Below are positions 14,658 to 24,712 of a DNA stretch of 37,866 bases, in pieces. The stretch is from JBMFOH01 sp049969715 [NCBI: bacterium] (GTDB lineage Bacteria > DUMJ01). The notes beneath the pieces were generated by a model. That model made no database searches, was not told the DNA's origin, and saw only the letters and a list, made by a program, of their open reading frames with translations. The position numbers and the translations under genes are program-made. The stretch covers positions 1 to 37,866 of the forward strand of contig JBMFOH010000020.1 in NCBI GenBank assembly GCA_049969715.1, in the 5' to 3' direction. Each line of letters begins with the position of its first letter. Positions within the stretch are counted from its first letter, which is position 1.

Positions 14658-16835
14658 ATGGAGTTAGATAGACTTTCTCAAGAGGTGTGGGAAAGAAAGT
14701 ATAAGTGGAAAGACGAAAAGAGTATAGATGATAATCTAAAACGAGTAGCTACTGCTGCAAGTAAGGTAGAAGAGACGGATGAAAGACGAAGATTTTGGGA
14801 AGAGCAGTTCTATGACCTTATGAAGGATACTAAATTTTTGCCTGGTGGGCGTATCTTAGCTGGTATGGGGACTACAATGCAGCAGACCCTTTTTAACTGT
14901 TTTACTCTCCCTGTTATAGAGGATTCTATAGAAGGAATCTTTGAGGCAGTGAAATTAAATGCTATTATCCATTCATTTGGAGGAGGAACAGGAGCAAACT
15001 TTTCTACGTTAAGACCTGAAGGCTCAGAGGTAAGGACAAAAGGTGGAATAGCCAGTGGACCTGTCTCTTTTATGACCGTATTCGATGCAGAAACTAAAAC
15101 TATTACTACTGGCAATGCTCGTAAGGGAGCAAATATGGGGCTTTTAAATGTAGACCATCCAGATATAGAAAAGTTCGTAACTGCCAAGCATACTCCTGGT
15201 GTTCTTACTCAATTCAATATAAGTGTAGCAGTGACCGATGAATTTATAGAGGCAGTAATGAATGATAAAGACTGGGAACTTAAGTTTGCTGGAAAGGTAT
15301 ATAAGGTGGTAAAGGCAAGAGACCTATGGAATCTTATTGTAAAGAGTGCCTATGACTATGCTGAACCTGGTGTAATCAATCTTTCAACTATAAATAGATT
15401 GAATAACTTATACTATATGGAAAATATCCAGGCAACAAATCCCTGTGGTGAGCAACCTCTTCCTCCTGCTGGATGCTGCCTTCTGGGAAGCTTTAATCTT
15501 ACCCAATTTGTCCTAGACCCATTTACAGAGAATGCAAGGTTCGATCTAGAGAAATTAAAAAGATATGTTCCTATTGCAGTAAGGCTTCTTGATAATGTGA
15601 TAGAGATAAGTAAATATCCGACCCCTTTATATGAAGAGGAAGAAAAGAGTAAGAGACGTATGGGAATAGGAATTATGGGATTGGGGTCCGCATTAGCTAT
15701 GCTTGGGGTAAGATATTCTACTCCAGAAGGAAGAACCCAGGCTGAACTTGTTGTAAAGACTATAAGGGATTCTGCCTATACTGCCTCTAGTATATTAGCT
15801 AAAGAGAGAGGTGTATTTAAGTATTTTGATAGGGAAAAGTATCTTCAGGGAGAGTTTGTAAGGCGTCTTCCAGAAGAGGTAAGGGAGCTTATTAGAGAAA
15901 ATGGTATCCACAATTCACATCTTATAAGTATAGCTCCTACCGGTACACTCTCGGTAGTTTCTAACAATGTATCAAGTGGAATAGAACCTATATTTAGCTT
16001 ATCATACAAAAGAAGGGTAAAGGTATCATCTGATTCTATTAAAGGAGATATCTTCGAGGAATATGAAGTAATGGATTATGCCTATAGACTTTTTAAGGAA
16101 TATAAGAGAGATAGGCCTATTCCCTCGTATTTTGAGACCGCATATGATATTCCCCCTGAGGCTCATCTAGAGATGCTCAAAACGGTAAGTTATTATGTAG
16201 ATTCTAGTGTATCTAAGACGATAAATGTGCCCAGGGATTATCCTATAGATTCATTCTTTGATCTCTTTCTAGATGCCCTTAGATCAGGGGTAAAGGGTTT
16301 GACTGTTTATAGAGAGGGTTCTAGAGAAGGAATCCTTATAAGGGAGACAGAAGAGAAGTTACCTAAAAGAGGAAAACCAGAAAGACCTCATAAGCTTAAG
16401 GGAATTACTTATAAGATAAAGACTCCAAGGGCTTCGTATTATATCACACTCAATGAGATAGAGGAATCCGGTAAGAGGAGACCATTTGAGATATTTATAA
16501 ATACCAAGGATGCCTCCAGCATCCCCTGGATTACTGCCCTTGCTAGACTTATGAGCGCAGTATTTGTAAGGGAGGAGGACCCCTCTTTTCTTATAGACCA
16601 ACTTAGGAGTATCGTAGATCCAAATGGTGGCTACTGGAGGGATGGAAAGCGAATACCATCTGTCCTCTCAGATATAGCGAATGTATTAGAGGAATATCTA
16701 GTGGACCTTGGCAAGATAGAGAAGAGAGAGACTAATCCTCAGCTTCTTATCTGTCCAGAATGCGGACAGAGAACGTATCTTCTAGAGGAAAGCTGTGGTA
16801 GATGTCTTTCCTGTGGCTACTCACAGTGTAGCTAG
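14658..16835 (+). CDS. nrdJ: Adenosylcobalamin-dependent (class II) ribonucleoside-diphosphate reductase
   Basis: Reduces ribonucleotides to deoxyribonucleotides using a B12-derived radical. ATG 14658 is preferred (725 aa); an in-frame GTG at 14646 overlaps the GTGGAGG ribosome site. C81 in F-N-C-F-T-L-P is the first redox cysteine. The N261-P-C263-G-E265 motif holds the radical cysteine and catalytic Asn and Glu. The I-A-P-T-G-T-L-S loop near residue 425 binds phosphate. The C-terminus has a zinc ribbon, C699-P-E-C and C713-G-R-C, then C719 and C724, which may re-reduce the active site. Length and motifs fit the NrdJ group with a C-terminal ribbon. Its stop abuts the stop of the convergent kinase gene with no gap. 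Confidence 0.97.
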   Translation: MELDRLSQEVWERKYKWKDEKSIDDNLKRVATAASKVEETDERRRFWEEQFYDLMKDTKFLPGGRILAGMGTTMQQTLFNCFTLPVIEDSIEGIFEAVKLNAIIHSFGGGTGANFSTLRPEGSEVRTKGGIASGPVSFMTVFDAETKTITTGNARKGANMGLLNVDHPDIEKFVTAKHTPGVLTQFNISVAVTDEFIEAVMNDKDWELKFAGKVYKVVKARDLWNLIVKSAYDYAEPGVINLSTINRLNNLYYMENIQATNPCGEQPLPPAGCCLLGSFNLTQFVLDPFTENARFDLEKLKRYVPIAVRLLDNVIEISKYPTPLYEEEEKSKRRMGIGIMGLGSALAMLGVRYSTPEGRTQAELVVKTIRDSAYTASSILAKERGVFKYFDREKYLQGEFVRRLPEEVRELIRENGIHNSHLISIAPTGTLSVVSNNVSSGIEPIFSLSYKRRVKVSSDSIKGDIFEEYEVMDYAYRLFKEYKRDRPIPSYFETAYDIPPEAHLEMLKTVSYYVDSSVSKTINVPRDYPIDSFFDLFLDALRSGVKGLTVYREGSREGILIRETEEKLPKRGKPERPHKLKGITYKIKTPRASYYITLNEIEESGKRRPFEIFINTKDASSIPWITALARLMSAVFVREEDPSFLIDQLRSIVDPNGGYWRDGKRIPSVLSDIANVLEEYLVDLGKIEKRETNPQLLICPECGQRTYLLEESCGRCLSCGYSQCS

Positions 16836-17318
16836 CTAAAGTTTATATCCGAATCGTCGTAGGAGAGATTTTCTCTCTTCTATATCTTTTTCTGTTTCTA
16901 TACCTAAGGGGGATGCTCCATCAATTACTCCAAGGATGCCTTTTCCTTGCTCTGTTTTTGCCACTATAACTTCTACAGGATTGGCTGTGGCGCAGTAGAT
17001 GTTACATACTTCTTGGACCTCCTTTATTGATCTTAAGATATTTATTGGAAAGGCATCCTTTATAAAGATGATGAAAGAGTGCCCTGCTCCTATCTTAAAA
17101 GCATTCGTCTTTGCTAAATCTGTAAGCTCCGGGTCGTTTCCTGCAAATCTTACCAATCTAGGTCCTGAAGATTCACAGAAGGCAAGTCCAAACTTTATAC
17201 CAGGAACAGAACCTACTATTGCTTCATAGATATCTTCTACAGTCTTTATAAAATGAGACTGCCCAAGGATAAAGTTGTAACTATTAGGATTTTCTATCTT
17301 TATAATTTCAAGTTCCAT
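16836..17318 (-). CDS. Adenosine-specific kinase family protein (PF04008-like)
   Basis: A 160-aa protein matching the small adenosine-specific kinase family seen in archaea and thermophilic bacteria. Recognisable segments are N-F-I-L-G-Q-S-H-F-I-K-T-V-E-D, F-G-L-A-F-C-E-S-S-G, C-A-T-A-N-P-V-E-V and I-L-G-V-I-D-G. ATG 17318 follows GGAGGTG, so the upstream GTG at 17324 is not used. The family assignment is from remembered motifs; activity on adenosine is family knowledge, not shown here. It has its own extended -10 promoter and a stop adjacent to that of nrdJ. Confidence 0.88.
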   Translation of the reverse strand: MELEIIKIENPNSYNFILGQSHFIKTVEDIYEAIVGSVPGIKFGLAFCESSGPRLVRFAGNDPELTDLAKTNAFKIGAGHSFIIFIKDAFPINILRSIKEVQEVCNIYCATANPVEVIVAKTEQGKGILGVIDGASPLGIETEKDIEERKSLLRRFGYKL

Positions 17319-17343
17319 ACACACCTCCGAGCTTTTTAATTAG

Positions 17344-17352
17344 ATTATACCA
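17344..17352 (-). promoter_or_regulatory. Extended -10 promoter of the kinase gene
   Basis: TGGTATAAT on the minus strand lies about 25 bases before ATG 17318. The -35 region overlaps the end of the MFS gene and is weak. Confidence 0.5.
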
Positions 17353-17361
17353 TAAATATGG

Positions 17362-18489
17362 TTACTCAATTTGGATCTTTATTTTAGTAGATGCCAACAT
17401 AGAGATACCTACTATTACTGTGCCCAACAGAAACATCGTTTGATAGTTAAATCTTTCCCAGAGCATTCCTCCGACGATAGGTATCGCTACTGCAGCTATG
17501 TGGTTTACAGTTGTACCCATAGAAATATTTGGAGAGAGGTCTTCAGGTTGAGATATCTTAGCTATATAGGTAGTTAATGCTATACTGAAGTTGAAGAGAA
17601 GATTGTCTAGACAATAGAGGACAGAAAGAACTGTTACAGAACGAGCAAGTACGTATCCTATGAATATAAACAATACTCCTAGGTAGCTTAAAACTAGAAT
17701 ATGTCTTTCTCCGAATCTATCTATAAGTTTTCCTGCATTTGGAGCCATTATCATATTTACTATACTGTTTACTATAAGAAGAAGAGCGACGTATTGAACT
17801 TGAACCTTGTATATCTTTGTTAAGACAAATAATGCAAAGGTTGCAAAGATCTGCCTACGAGAGCCGTCTAAAAAGTTTAATATATAATAAAGTGTATATT
17901 TCTTCTTAAAAACTAGGGGCGGAGGGTCTATACTGGTTCTTGAGGTATAAGGGACCTTCAATATAAGGATCGAGCTTATCAAGGGAAATAGCCCTGCTAA
18001 GAGATAGTAGCTCCTATAAGGTATCTTATTACCCAATATGAGTACTATACCCATAGAGGTAAGGCTAGCAAACGAAGATGCAGATGTTATACTTCCTAGA
18101 CTCTTTCCCCTTTCATTATCCGATACTAGACCTAATGTGAATATAGGATTTAATGTCATCCAGCAGTGTAAGCCTAAGCTCCAGGTTATGCCGGCTGAGA
18201 TAAGACCACTTAAATCTGTTACTCTTGAGTATAGACTGAAACCTATCCCTACAAGAATAAATGATAGGAATGCTAGGTGTTGCTTCTTTAAAGAAATTAA
18301 GATGGCGGTAATGAATGCTATAAGAAGCCCAGGAGTCTCTCTGAAAGCTTCTAATATACCCAATTGACTGGGCTCAAGTTTTAATTCCTGAGATACGAAG
18401 TTGTTAAATATAGAACTATTTAATCCTACGCTTAGATTTAGGAAGAAAACGGTAAGGATAAGAAAGAGAAAGCCAAGATTCCTTCTCAT
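17362..18489 (-). CDS. MFS transporter
   Basis: 375-aa protein, nearly all hydrophobic, with about 11-12 membrane segments. It has an MFS-like cytoplasmic loop between the two halves and N-A-G-K-L-I-D-R-F-G-E-R-H, a clear variant of the MFS motif A (G-x-L-x-D-R-x-G-R), in the second half. The start ATG overlaps the EamA gene stop (ATGA), so both are co-transcribed. No substrate can be assigned; neighbours are housekeeping genes. Confidence 0.88.
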   Translation of the reverse strand: MRRNLGFLFLILTVFFLNLSVGLNSSIFNNFVSQELKLEPSQLGILEAFRETPGLLIAFITAILISLKKQHLAFLSFILVGIGFSLYSRVTDLSGLISAGITWSLGLHCWMTLNPIFTLGLVSDNERGKSLGSITSASSFASLTSMGIVLILGNKIPYRSYYLLAGLFPLISSILILKVPYTSRTSIDPPPLVFKKKYTLYYILNFLDGSRRQIFATFALFVLTKIYKVQVQYVALLLIVNSIVNMIMAPNAGKLIDRFGERHILVLSYLGVLFIFIGYVLARSVTVLSVLYCLDNLLFNFSIALTTYIAKISQPEDLSPNISMGTTVNHIAAVAIPIVGGMLWERFNYQTMFLLGTVIVGISMLASTKIKIQIE

Positions 18490-19343
18490 CGCATTCCCCT
18501 TTCTGGTATTTGTGTTAGGATCATTCCTACTAGAATAAGTCCTGCTCCGATAAAACCAGTAACTCTTAATATCTCACCTAATATTAAATATCCAAATATT
18601 CCACCAAATACTGGTTCAGTAGCAAATATGAGGGCTACAGTAGTAGGATTTATCTCCTTTTGAGCAAGGGCCTGGATATAAAAGGCTAAGGCAGTGGCGA
18701 ATATAGCAGTTATTAAGATTGCCCATATTGCAGTGGAAGAAAGATGGATATCTATATTTTCTTTAAATATAAATGTAGAAAGCCAACTTAATATTGTCAC
18801 AATCATTACTTGGGTGGTAGCAATTACTCCAGAATTGCCATCAGGAGCTATAATTCCTATGGTAATTATCTGAAATGCGAAGCACAGTGCGCAAAATAAA
18901 GTGAGGAGGTCTCCGTAGTTAATAGCTATACTCTGTATTCCAGTGAGGAGCCATAACCCTACTGTCGAGGATAATGCTCCTAAAGAGGAGAAAAAGGGGA
19001 GTTTTCTCTTCATAAAGAGAACCTCTAATAATGGCACGATGACTACACTTAATCCTGTAATGAATGCAGCATTGGAGGCAGTGGTATATTTGAGTCCTAC
19101 TGTCTGTAGGGCATAACCTAGGAATAAAAATATCCCCCCTAAAAGGTAAGAAAAAGGAATAGGATGTTCCTTAAAACTTCTTCTAAATATAAAAAACATA
19201 AAGATACTTGCTATAGTAAATCTAATAGCAAGAAAATAAAATGGGGCTACACTTTTTAACGCCTCTTTTATTAAGGCAAATGTAGCTCCCCAGATAATAG
19301 TAACAAATAGTAATGCACCAAAGAGAAGATACCTATGTTTCAT
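18486..19343 (-). CDS. EamA/DMT-superfamily transporter
   Basis: 285-aa membrane protein with ten predicted helices in two EamA repeats. The opening F-V-T-I-I-W-G-A-T-F-A-L-I-K-E-A is characteristic, as is A-T-E-P-V-F-G-G-I-F-G-Y in the second repeat. It is expected to export metabolites or amino acids. No Shine-Dalgarno site is seen; a TATAAT lies 5 bases before the ATG, suggesting a leaderless mRNA. Translationally coupled to the MFS gene. Confidence 0.9.
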   Translation of the reverse strand: MKHRYLLFGALLFVTIIWGATFALIKEALKSVAPFYFLAIRFTIASIFMFFIFRRSFKEHPIPFSYLLGGIFLFLGYALQTVGLKYTTASNAAFITGLSVVIVPLLEVLFMKRKLPFFSSLGALSSTVGLWLLTGIQSIAINYGDLLTLFCALCFAFQIITIGIIAPDGNSGVIATTQVMIVTILSWLSTFIFKENIDIHLSSTAIWAILITAIFATALAFYIQALAQKEINPTTVALIFATEPVFGGIFGYLILGEILRVTGFIGAGLILVGMILTQIPERGMR

Positions 19344-19348
19344 ATTTT

Positions 19349-19354
19349 ATTATA
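19349..19354 (-). promoter_or_regulatory. -10 box abutting the EamA start
   Basis: TATAAT on the minus strand lies 5 bases before ATG 19343, and no ribosome site is present. No good -35 is visible, so support is moderate. Confidence 0.35.
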
Positions 19355-19381
19355 ATACCATAGAATGCAAGCCTAAAATAA

Positions 19382-19418
19382 AAGGACGCCTTTAAACTCA
19401 ATGATAAAAGGCGTCCTT
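19382..19418 (-). terminator. Intrinsic terminator of the GuaB3-like gene
   Basis: A 12-bp stem (19382-19393 with 19407-19418) with a 13-base loop is followed on the minus strand by TTTTATTTT. It lies about 30 bp after the stop at 19449. Confidence 0.85.
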
Positions 19419-19448
19419 ATCTATAGACCTTTTCTTTATCTTATCAAT

Positions 19449-20609
19449 CTATTTGCCCATTCCTACCCTTTGTGCTTGTTGTAGGACTTTCCCTTCAGTC
19501 TTTATCGATGGAGCAACTACTAATTCTACCTGATGCATCTCTTTTATGTTTATAGCTCCACAGACCCCCAGAGAGTTTTTAAGCGCTCCAACTAGATTTT
19601 GGGTTCCGTCATCCCTCTTTGCGGGTCCCAAAAGGATCTCCTTTAGTGTTCCAGTTGTTCCGGTATAGACCCGTGTGCCCCTTGGAAGTGCAGAATGACT
19701 CATTGCCATACCCCAATGGTACCCCTTTCCAAAAGCCTCTTCGGCTCTTGCTAATGCTTGTCCAAGCATTACTCCGTCCGCTCCACAGGCTATAGCCTTG
19801 GCTATATCTCCACCAGTATTCATACCTCCATCAGCAATTACTGCTACATATCTGCCAGTTTTATGATAGAATACATCTCTTGCGTATGCTACGTCAGCTA
19901 TAGCAGTTACTTGAGGTACCCCTATACCTAATACCTGTCTAGTAGTGCAGGCACCTCCAGGTCCTACCCCTACAAGTATTCCAGCTATACCTGTAGCAAA
20001 GAGCTCCATAGCTACATTATAACTCACTACATTTCCTACTATCACAGGGATGGAAATGCTCTTAGTGAATTTCTCTAGGCTTAATGGCGTATAACTTTTT
20101 GCCCGATGTCTCTCTGTAATCACTGTAGATTGTACTACAAATATATCCACTCCTGCCTCTACTGCTATCTTGGCCATTCTCTCTGCTTCTTGGGGAATAG
20201 AGGAACAGGCAGCAATAACACCTTTTTCTTTTATCTCTTTAATTCTCTTATAAACCAATTCTTCTTTTATTGGTTCCCTGTATATAACTTGCATTACCTC
20301 TGTGGCTTTCTCTTGTGGAGCAGAGATAATCCTTTCCAAAACCTCCTTGGGATTATCATACCTGGTCTGAATCCCTTGTAGGTTTAAGACAGCTAACCCA
20401 CCTAGCTTTCCCATTATTCCAGCAAAATAAGGGTCTACTATCCCATCCATAGCAGCCCCTAGTATCGGAATATCAAATCCGAGCTCCCCTATATTTAAAG
20501 AGACATCAACAAGCTCTGGGTCTACAGTAATATCTCCTGGAACTATCGATATCTCTTCGAATCCATATGACCTTCTAGCCCATCTTCCTTTACCAATATC
20601 AATCTCCAT
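19449..20609 (-). CDS. guaB3: GuaB3-family IMP dehydrogenase-related protein
   Basis: 386-aa TIM-barrel protein of the IMPDH/GMP reductase superfamily acting in purine interconversion. The catalytic loop is G-V-G-P-G-G-A-C221-T-T-R-Q with the nucleophilic Cys, and the phosphate-binding stretch reads A-D-G-G-M-N-T-G-G-D. There are no CBS domains. The N-terminus G-K-G-R-W-A-R-R-S-Y-G and the length are typical of the GuaB3 subgroup, best known from actinobacteria and cyanobacteria. Activity may be GMP reductase-like rather than IMPDH. Expressed alone from a promoter divergent to cysK, with its own terminator. Confidence 0.9.
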   Translation of the reverse strand: MEIDIGKGRWARRSYGFEEISIVPGDITVDPELVDVSLNIGELGFDIPILGAAMDGIVDPYFAGIMGKLGGLAVLNLQGIQTRYDNPKEVLERIISAPQEKATEVMQVIYREPIKEELVYKRIKEIKEKGVIAACSSIPQEAERMAKIAVEAGVDIFVVQSTVITERHRAKSYTPLSLEKFTKSISIPVIVGNVVSYNVAMELFATGIAGILVGVGPGGACTTRQVLGIGVPQVTAIADVAYARDVFYHKTGRYVAVIADGGMNTGGDIAKAIACGADGVMLGQALARAEEAFGKGYHWGMAMSHSALPRGTRVYTGTTGTLKEILLGPAKRDDGTQNLVGALKNSLGVCGAINIKEMHQVELVVAPSIKTEGKVLQQAQRVGMGK

Positions 20610-20650
20610 CTAAATTTTACACCTCCAAAAGAATCTTTTAAGTTTTTAAT

Positions 20651-20678
20651 ATTCTATCACTTTACTGGTGAAAATCAA
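20651..20678 (-). promoter_or_regulatory. Promoter of the GuaB3-like gene
   Basis: TTGATT (20673-20678) and TAGAAT (20651-20656) on the minus strand have a 16-bp spacer, divergent from the cysK promoter. Confidence 0.55.
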
Positions 20679-20688
20679 CATTTGCATA

Positions 20689-20717
20689 TTTACGAATCTA
20701 TACTAATATGATATAAT
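20689..20717 (+). promoter_or_regulatory. Extended -10 promoter of cysK
   Basis: TGATATAAT (20709-20717) with a weak -35 TTTACG (20689-20694) at 17 bp. The AGGAGGAGG ribosome site follows about 16 bases later. Confidence 0.6.
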
Positions 20718-20744
20718 TTCTCAAAATTAGATAGGAGGAGGTAT

Positions 20745-21671
20745 ATGAAAAGAATCGCTAAAGATCTCATTGAACTGGTAGGAAATACTCCTTTGGTAAA
20801 GCTTAATCGAATAGTAGGAGATACAGAGGCTACTGTAGTAGCTAAATTAGAGTTCTACAATCCAGGAGGAAGTGTAAAGGATAGGATAGGGGTAAGTATG
20901 ATAGAATCTGCAGAAAGGGAAGGAAAGATAAATAAGAATACTATTATTCTTGAACCAACAAGTGGAAATACTGGGATAGCCCTTGCCTGGGTGTGTGCAG
21001 TTAAAGGGTACAGATGTGTTTTAGTAATGCCAGAAACAATGAGTATAGAGAGGAGGAAATTGCTTAAGGCATTGGGGGCAGAATTAATCCTCACCCCTGG
21101 AGAGAAAGGGATGAAAGGAGCGATTGAGGAGGTAGAAAAACTAGCGAGAATAAATCCAAATTATTTTATCCCATATCAATTTAGAAATCCAGCCAATCCA
21201 GAGATACATAGAAGAACTACAGCGGAAGAGATCTGGAAGGATACTGAGGGAGAGGTAGATATACTAGTTAGTGGGGTAGGGACAGGTGGAACATTGACAG
21301 GGGTGGCAGAAGTGATAAAAGCAAAAAAGCCGTCATTTAAAGCTATAGCAGTAGAACCTGCCGATTCGCCAGTTCTCTCTGGTGGAAAGGCCGGCCCCCA
21401 TAAGATACAAGGTATAGGGGCAGGATTTGTCCCTGAGGTATTAAATCGAGATATCATAGACGAGATAATAACAGTAACCAATAAAGATGCTATAGAGACT
21501 TCTAGGAGATTAGCTAAGGAGGAAGGGCTTATAGTTGGAATATCAAGCGGTGCTGCAGCTTATGCAGCTATCCAAGTAGCCAGAAGAGAAGAAAACACAG
21601 GCAAGTTAATAGTAGTAATTCTCCCAGATACAGGAGAGAGATATCTCTCTTCAGGAATTTATGATGATTGA
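20745..21671 (+). CDS. cysK: Cysteine synthase A (O-acetylserine sulfhydrylase)
   Basis: PLP enzyme joining sulfide and O-acetylserine to give cysteine. 308 aa, normal for the family. The PLP lysine is K45 in G-G-S-V-K-D-R. The substrate loop is T72-S-G-N-T-G, the phosphate loop is [10 protein letters not shown], and S-S-G-A-A lies near the C-terminus. The start has a strong AGGAGGAGG site. Its last 13 bases overlap the end of the convergent metW. Together with metY it gives the cell two sulfide-fixing enzymes. Confidence 0.97.
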   Translation: MKRIAKDLIELVGNTPLVKLNRIVGDTEATVVAKLEFYNPGGSVKDRIGVSMIESAEREGKINKNTIILEPTSGNTGIALAWVCAVKGYRCVLVMPETMSIERRKLLKALGAELILTPGEKGMKGAIEEVEKLARINPNYFIPYQFRNPANPEIHRRTTAEEIWKDTEGEVDILVSGVGTGGTLTGVAEVIKAKKPSFKAIAVEPADSPVLSGGKAGPHKIQGIGAGFVPEVLNRDIIDEIITVTNKDAIETSRRLAKEEGLIVGISSGAAAYAAIQVARREENTGKLIVVILPDTGERYLSSGIYDD

Positions 21672-22243
21672 GATATAACGTAGAGGCCTGAAGTGGCAAA
21701 AAAATTAGGGCATAGGTGTATAACCCTATCTCCAGCAAGGTAAAAGGTCTTTTCTATCTTTATTCCTTTAATCTTACAGTAATCTTCAAAATCCTTTATA
21801 CTTAACGGATGCACATCAGGGGTCTTATGCCAGTTATAATTAAAGGTCCCAATAGATGGGATCCTTCCTCTACAGAGGATATAATACCTTATCTTCCAAT
21901 AACCAAAGTTAGGAAAACTCACTACAACAAATCTTGCAACTCTTAACGAATGAGTAATTACAAATTCTGGATTTCTCACCTCTTGCATAGTTTGGCTTAT
22001 AATAATATAGTCATAGCATTTATCAGGATATTCAGGTAGGATCTCTTCCATATCACCCTGATAGACAGAGATCCCTTTAGATATACTCTCTGAGACCCTT
22101 TTCCCATCTATTTCTATCCCTTTCCCCTTTACTGATTTTTTCTCCCTAAGTAGAACAAGGAGGTCTCCATTACCACAACCTAGGTCTAAGACCCTAGATC
22201 TCTCAGGAATAAGTTCTAAGATAAGCTCATAGTCTCTTCTCAT
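21659..22243 (-). CDS. metW: MetW-like methyltransferase-fold protein
   Basis: 194-aa protein with a class I SAM-fold motif, [11 protein letters not shown] (residues about 18-28), and the MetW signatures Q-T-M-Q-E-V-R-N-P and S-F-P-N-F-G-Y-W. Its initiation region overlaps the metX end by 17 bases. MetW accompanies MetX in many bacteria and is needed for full homoserine acyltransferase activity. The 3' end overlaps cysK in the opposite direction. Confidence 0.93.
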   Translation of the reverse strand: MRRDYELILELIPERSRVLDLGCGNGDLLVLLREKKSVKGKGIEIDGKRVSESISKGISVYQGDMEEILPEYPDKCYDYIIISQTMQEVRNPEFVITHSLRVARFVVVSFPNFGYWKIRYYILCRGRIPSIGTFNYNWHKTPDVHPLSIKDFEDYCKIKGIKIEKTFYLAGDRVIHLCPNFFATSGLYVISQSS

Positions 22244-23372
22244 TGATCTCCTCGTATGTAAACTTTAGAAAACTACTTATGATCTTAGTCTGTTCTTCTG
22301 CCTCAAGGAGAAAAGCATCATGCCCGTATGTTGATTCTATCTCTCTATATGTAACGTCTATTCCATTTGCCTCTAAAGCTCTTACTAGTTCCTTTGACTG
22401 AGAGGGTGGATAGAGCCAATCAGAGGAGAAGGAGATTACAAGGAATTTTATATGAGTAGAATTACTAAATGCTTCAAATAGAGAGCCAAATCCATTTGCC
22501 AGATCGAAGTAATCTATAGCTTTGGTAATATATAGATAGCTATTTGCATCAAATCTCTGTGTAAATGAAAGGCCCTGGTAGTGTAAGTAGCTTTCTACTT
22601 CAAAATCTATAGAGAAGTCATAACCATATTTTTCCTTTTCTCTAAGTCTTCTACCAAATTTCTGTTCCATTGACATCTCGCTTAAATAGGTGATATGTCC
22701 TACCATACGAGCAATAGCTAGTCCAGTATTAGGTGGAGTTTTATCATAGTAATCTCCTTTATTCCAATTTGGGTCACTCATAATAGCCTGGCGTCCTACC
22801 TCATTAAAGGCTATCTGCATAGCTTTATTTCTACTAGCTGTAGCTATAGGGATTGCTGATCTTATCCTCTCAGGATAACTTACTGCCCATTGAAGCACTT
22901 GCATCCCCCCCATAGAACCACCTGCTACAGAGAGTAATTTTTCTATACCTAGATAATCTATCAAATATCTCTGGGCATTTACCATATCTTTTATAGTGAT
23001 TACAGGGAAGTTTAATCCATAAGGTCTTCCTGTGACAGGATCTATAGAAGATGGTCCAGTTGACCCTTTACATCCACCAATTACATTAGAGCATATAACA
23101 AAATATTTGTTGGTATCAAACGCCTTTCCTGGGCCAACCATATTGTCCCACCATCCAGGTTTTCTATCACCTCTATGGTATCCTGCCACATGGGCATCAC
23201 CAGAAAGGGCATGCAGTATCAATATGGCATTTGATTTATCTTTATTTAATTCTCCATAGGTCTCGTATGCAAGGGTAATAGGGCCTAATTTTTCTCCGTT
23301 CTCTAGCTCTAATTCATCGGGAGGAGAGGCAAAGGTGTAGTAATTGGTCTCTACATATAGGTTCTCTTCCAT
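22227..23372 (-). CDS. metX: Homoserine O-acetyltransferase
   Basis: Acylates homoserine, the first dedicated step to methionine. 381-aa alpha/beta hydrolase fold with S153 nucleophile in G-G-S-M-G-G, the [11 protein letters not shown] oxyanion region, and Asp and His in S-S-D-W-L-Y-P and Y-G-H-D-A-F. The ATG directly follows the metY stop codon (TAGATG) without a clear ribosome site, so its translation probably depends on metY. Acetyl versus succinyl specificity cannot be told by eye. Confidence 0.95.
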   Translation of the reverse strand: MEENLYVETNYYTFASPPDELELENGEKLGPITLAYETYGELNKDKSNAILILHALSGDAHVAGYHRGDRKPGWWDNMVGPGKAFDTNKYFVICSNVIGGCKGSTGPSSIDPVTGRPYGLNFPVITIKDMVNAQRYLIDYLGIEKLLSVAGGSMGGMQVLQWAVSYPERIRSAIPIATASRNKAMQIAFNEVGRQAIMSDPNWNKGDYYDKTPPNTGLAIARMVGHITYLSEMSMEQKFGRRLREKEKYGYDFSIDFEVESYLHYQGLSFTQRFDANSYLYITKAIDYFDLANGFGSLFEAFSNSTHIKFLVISFSSDWLYPPSQSKELVRALEANGIDVTYREIESTYGHDAFLLEAEEQTKIISSFLKFTYEEINEKRL

Positions 23373-24653
23373 CTATGTCTTACTTAATGCCTGGTCTATA
23401 TCATTGAGTATATCATCAATAGTCTCTAATCCAATGGAAAGCCTTATAAAGTCTGGAGTAACCCCTGCTGCAAGTTGCTCTTCAGGAGTTAGTTGAGCGT
23501 GGGTAGTACTAGCTGGATGTATCACTAATGATTTGGCATCTCCAATATTTGCTAGGTGAGAGATCAACTTTACACTGTTTACAAATGTCTTCCCTGCAGA
23601 AAGTCCACCCTTAACACCAAAACCTATTATAGCCCCAAATAAGTTTCTAACAAAATATTTTTTAGCAAGGTGGTAGTATGGACTATCTGGAAGTCCCGGA
23701 TAATTTACCCAAGATACCTTAGGGTGATTTTTAAGAAATTCAGCAACTTTTAAAGCATTTTGGCTGTGTCTTTCCATCCTCAAGGGTAGAGTTTCTATTC
23801 CCTGTAGGAAGAGGAAAGCATTAAAAGGACTCATACAGGGACCTAGATCTCTCAATAACTGTAGTCTTGCCTTGGCTATATAGGCAGAATTTCCAAATTT
23901 CTCTATGTATTTAAGCCCATGATAAGATGGGTCAGGTTCTGTTAGTTCTGGAAATTTACCGTTATCCCAGTTGAACCTTCCACTATCTACTATAACCCCA
24001 CCTATAGATGTCCCATGTCCTCCAATAAACTTTGTAGCTGAATGTATTACTATATCAGCACCATGATCTATAGGCCTTACTAGATAAGGAGAAGGAATGG
24101 TATTATCTATGATCAATGGGATGCTAGCTGAATGAGCAATATTAGCAACAGCCTCTATATCTAGGGTGTCAAGTTTAGGATTACCTAGGGTTTCTGCATA
24201 GATAGCTCTTGTTTTATGAGTAATGGCCCTCCTAAAATTCTCTGGATCAGTTGGATCTACAAAGTTTACCTTTATTCCTAACTTACCAAGAGTACTAGCA
24301 AAAAGTGTATGTGTTCCCCCATAGAGACTAAAGCTAGAGACAATTTCATCTCCTGCCTTGGTGATATTTAATATGGCTATAAGTTCGGCAGATTGTCCAG
24401 AAGAAGTTGCAAGTGCACCTACCCCTCCTTCAAGTAGGGCCACTCTCTTTTCAAAGACTGCTACCGTAGGATTCATTATCCTAGAATAAATATTCCCCTC
24501 TTCTTCTACAGCAAAAAGTCTAGCTGCATGGTCAGTATCTTTGAAAAGATACGAGGTAGTCTGATATATAGGCACTACTCTAGATAGAGTAAATGGATCT
24601 ACATCTTGTCCCCCATGTAAAGCCAATGTCTCAAATCCCCAATCTTCTTTCAT
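23373..24653 (-). CDS. metY: O-acetylhomoserine sulfhydrylase (aminocarboxypropyltransferase)
   Basis: Cys/Met-metabolism PLP enzyme converting O-acetylhomoserine and sulfide to homocysteine. ATG 24653 (426 aa) follows AAGGAGG; the upstream 17 in-frame codons overlap the promoter. The PLP lysine is K208 in [11 protein letters not shown], with D183-N-T before it. The N-terminus [12 protein letters not shown] is diagnostic of the MetY branch. First gene of metY-metX-metW. No SAM riboswitch fits in the leader of about 20 nt. Confidence 0.96.
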   Translation of the reverse strand: MKEDWGFETLALHGGQDVDPFTLSRVVPIYQTTSYLFKDTDHAARLFAVEEEGNIYSRIMNPTVAVFEKRVALLEGGVGALATSSGQSAELIAILNITKAGDEIVSSFSLYGGTHTLFASTLGKLGIKVNFVDPTDPENFRRAITHKTRAIYAETLGNPKLDTLDIEAVANIAHSASIPLIIDNTIPSPYLVRPIDHGADIVIHSATKFIGGHGTSIGGVIVDSGRFNWDNGKFPELTEPDPSYHGLKYIEKFGNSAYIAKARLQLLRDLGPCMSPFNAFLFLQGIETLPLRMERHSQNALKVAEFLKNHPKVSWVNYPGLPDSPYYHLAKKYFVRNLFGAIIGFGVKGGLSAGKTFVNSVKLISHLANIGDAKSLVIHPASTTHAQLTPEEQLAAGVTPDFIRLSIGLETIDDILNDIDQALSKT

Positions 24654-24675
24654 ATAAGCCTCCTTTTCGAAAGGA

Positions 24676-24704
24676 ATTTTATCAATTCTAATCAGTATTG
24701 TCAA
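24676..24704 (-). promoter_or_regulatory. Promoter of the metYXW operon
   Basis: TTGACA (24699-24704), 17 bp, TAAAAT (24676-24681) on the minus strand. It sits in the short gap after the URO-D-like gene and supports the downstream ATG start of metY. Confidence 0.7.
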
Positions 24705-24712
24705 GAAGAATT

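Noticed and set aside
24654-24712. SAM riboswitch before metY
   Set aside because: The gap is about 60 bp and contains a promoter directly before the gene; there is no room for the structure.
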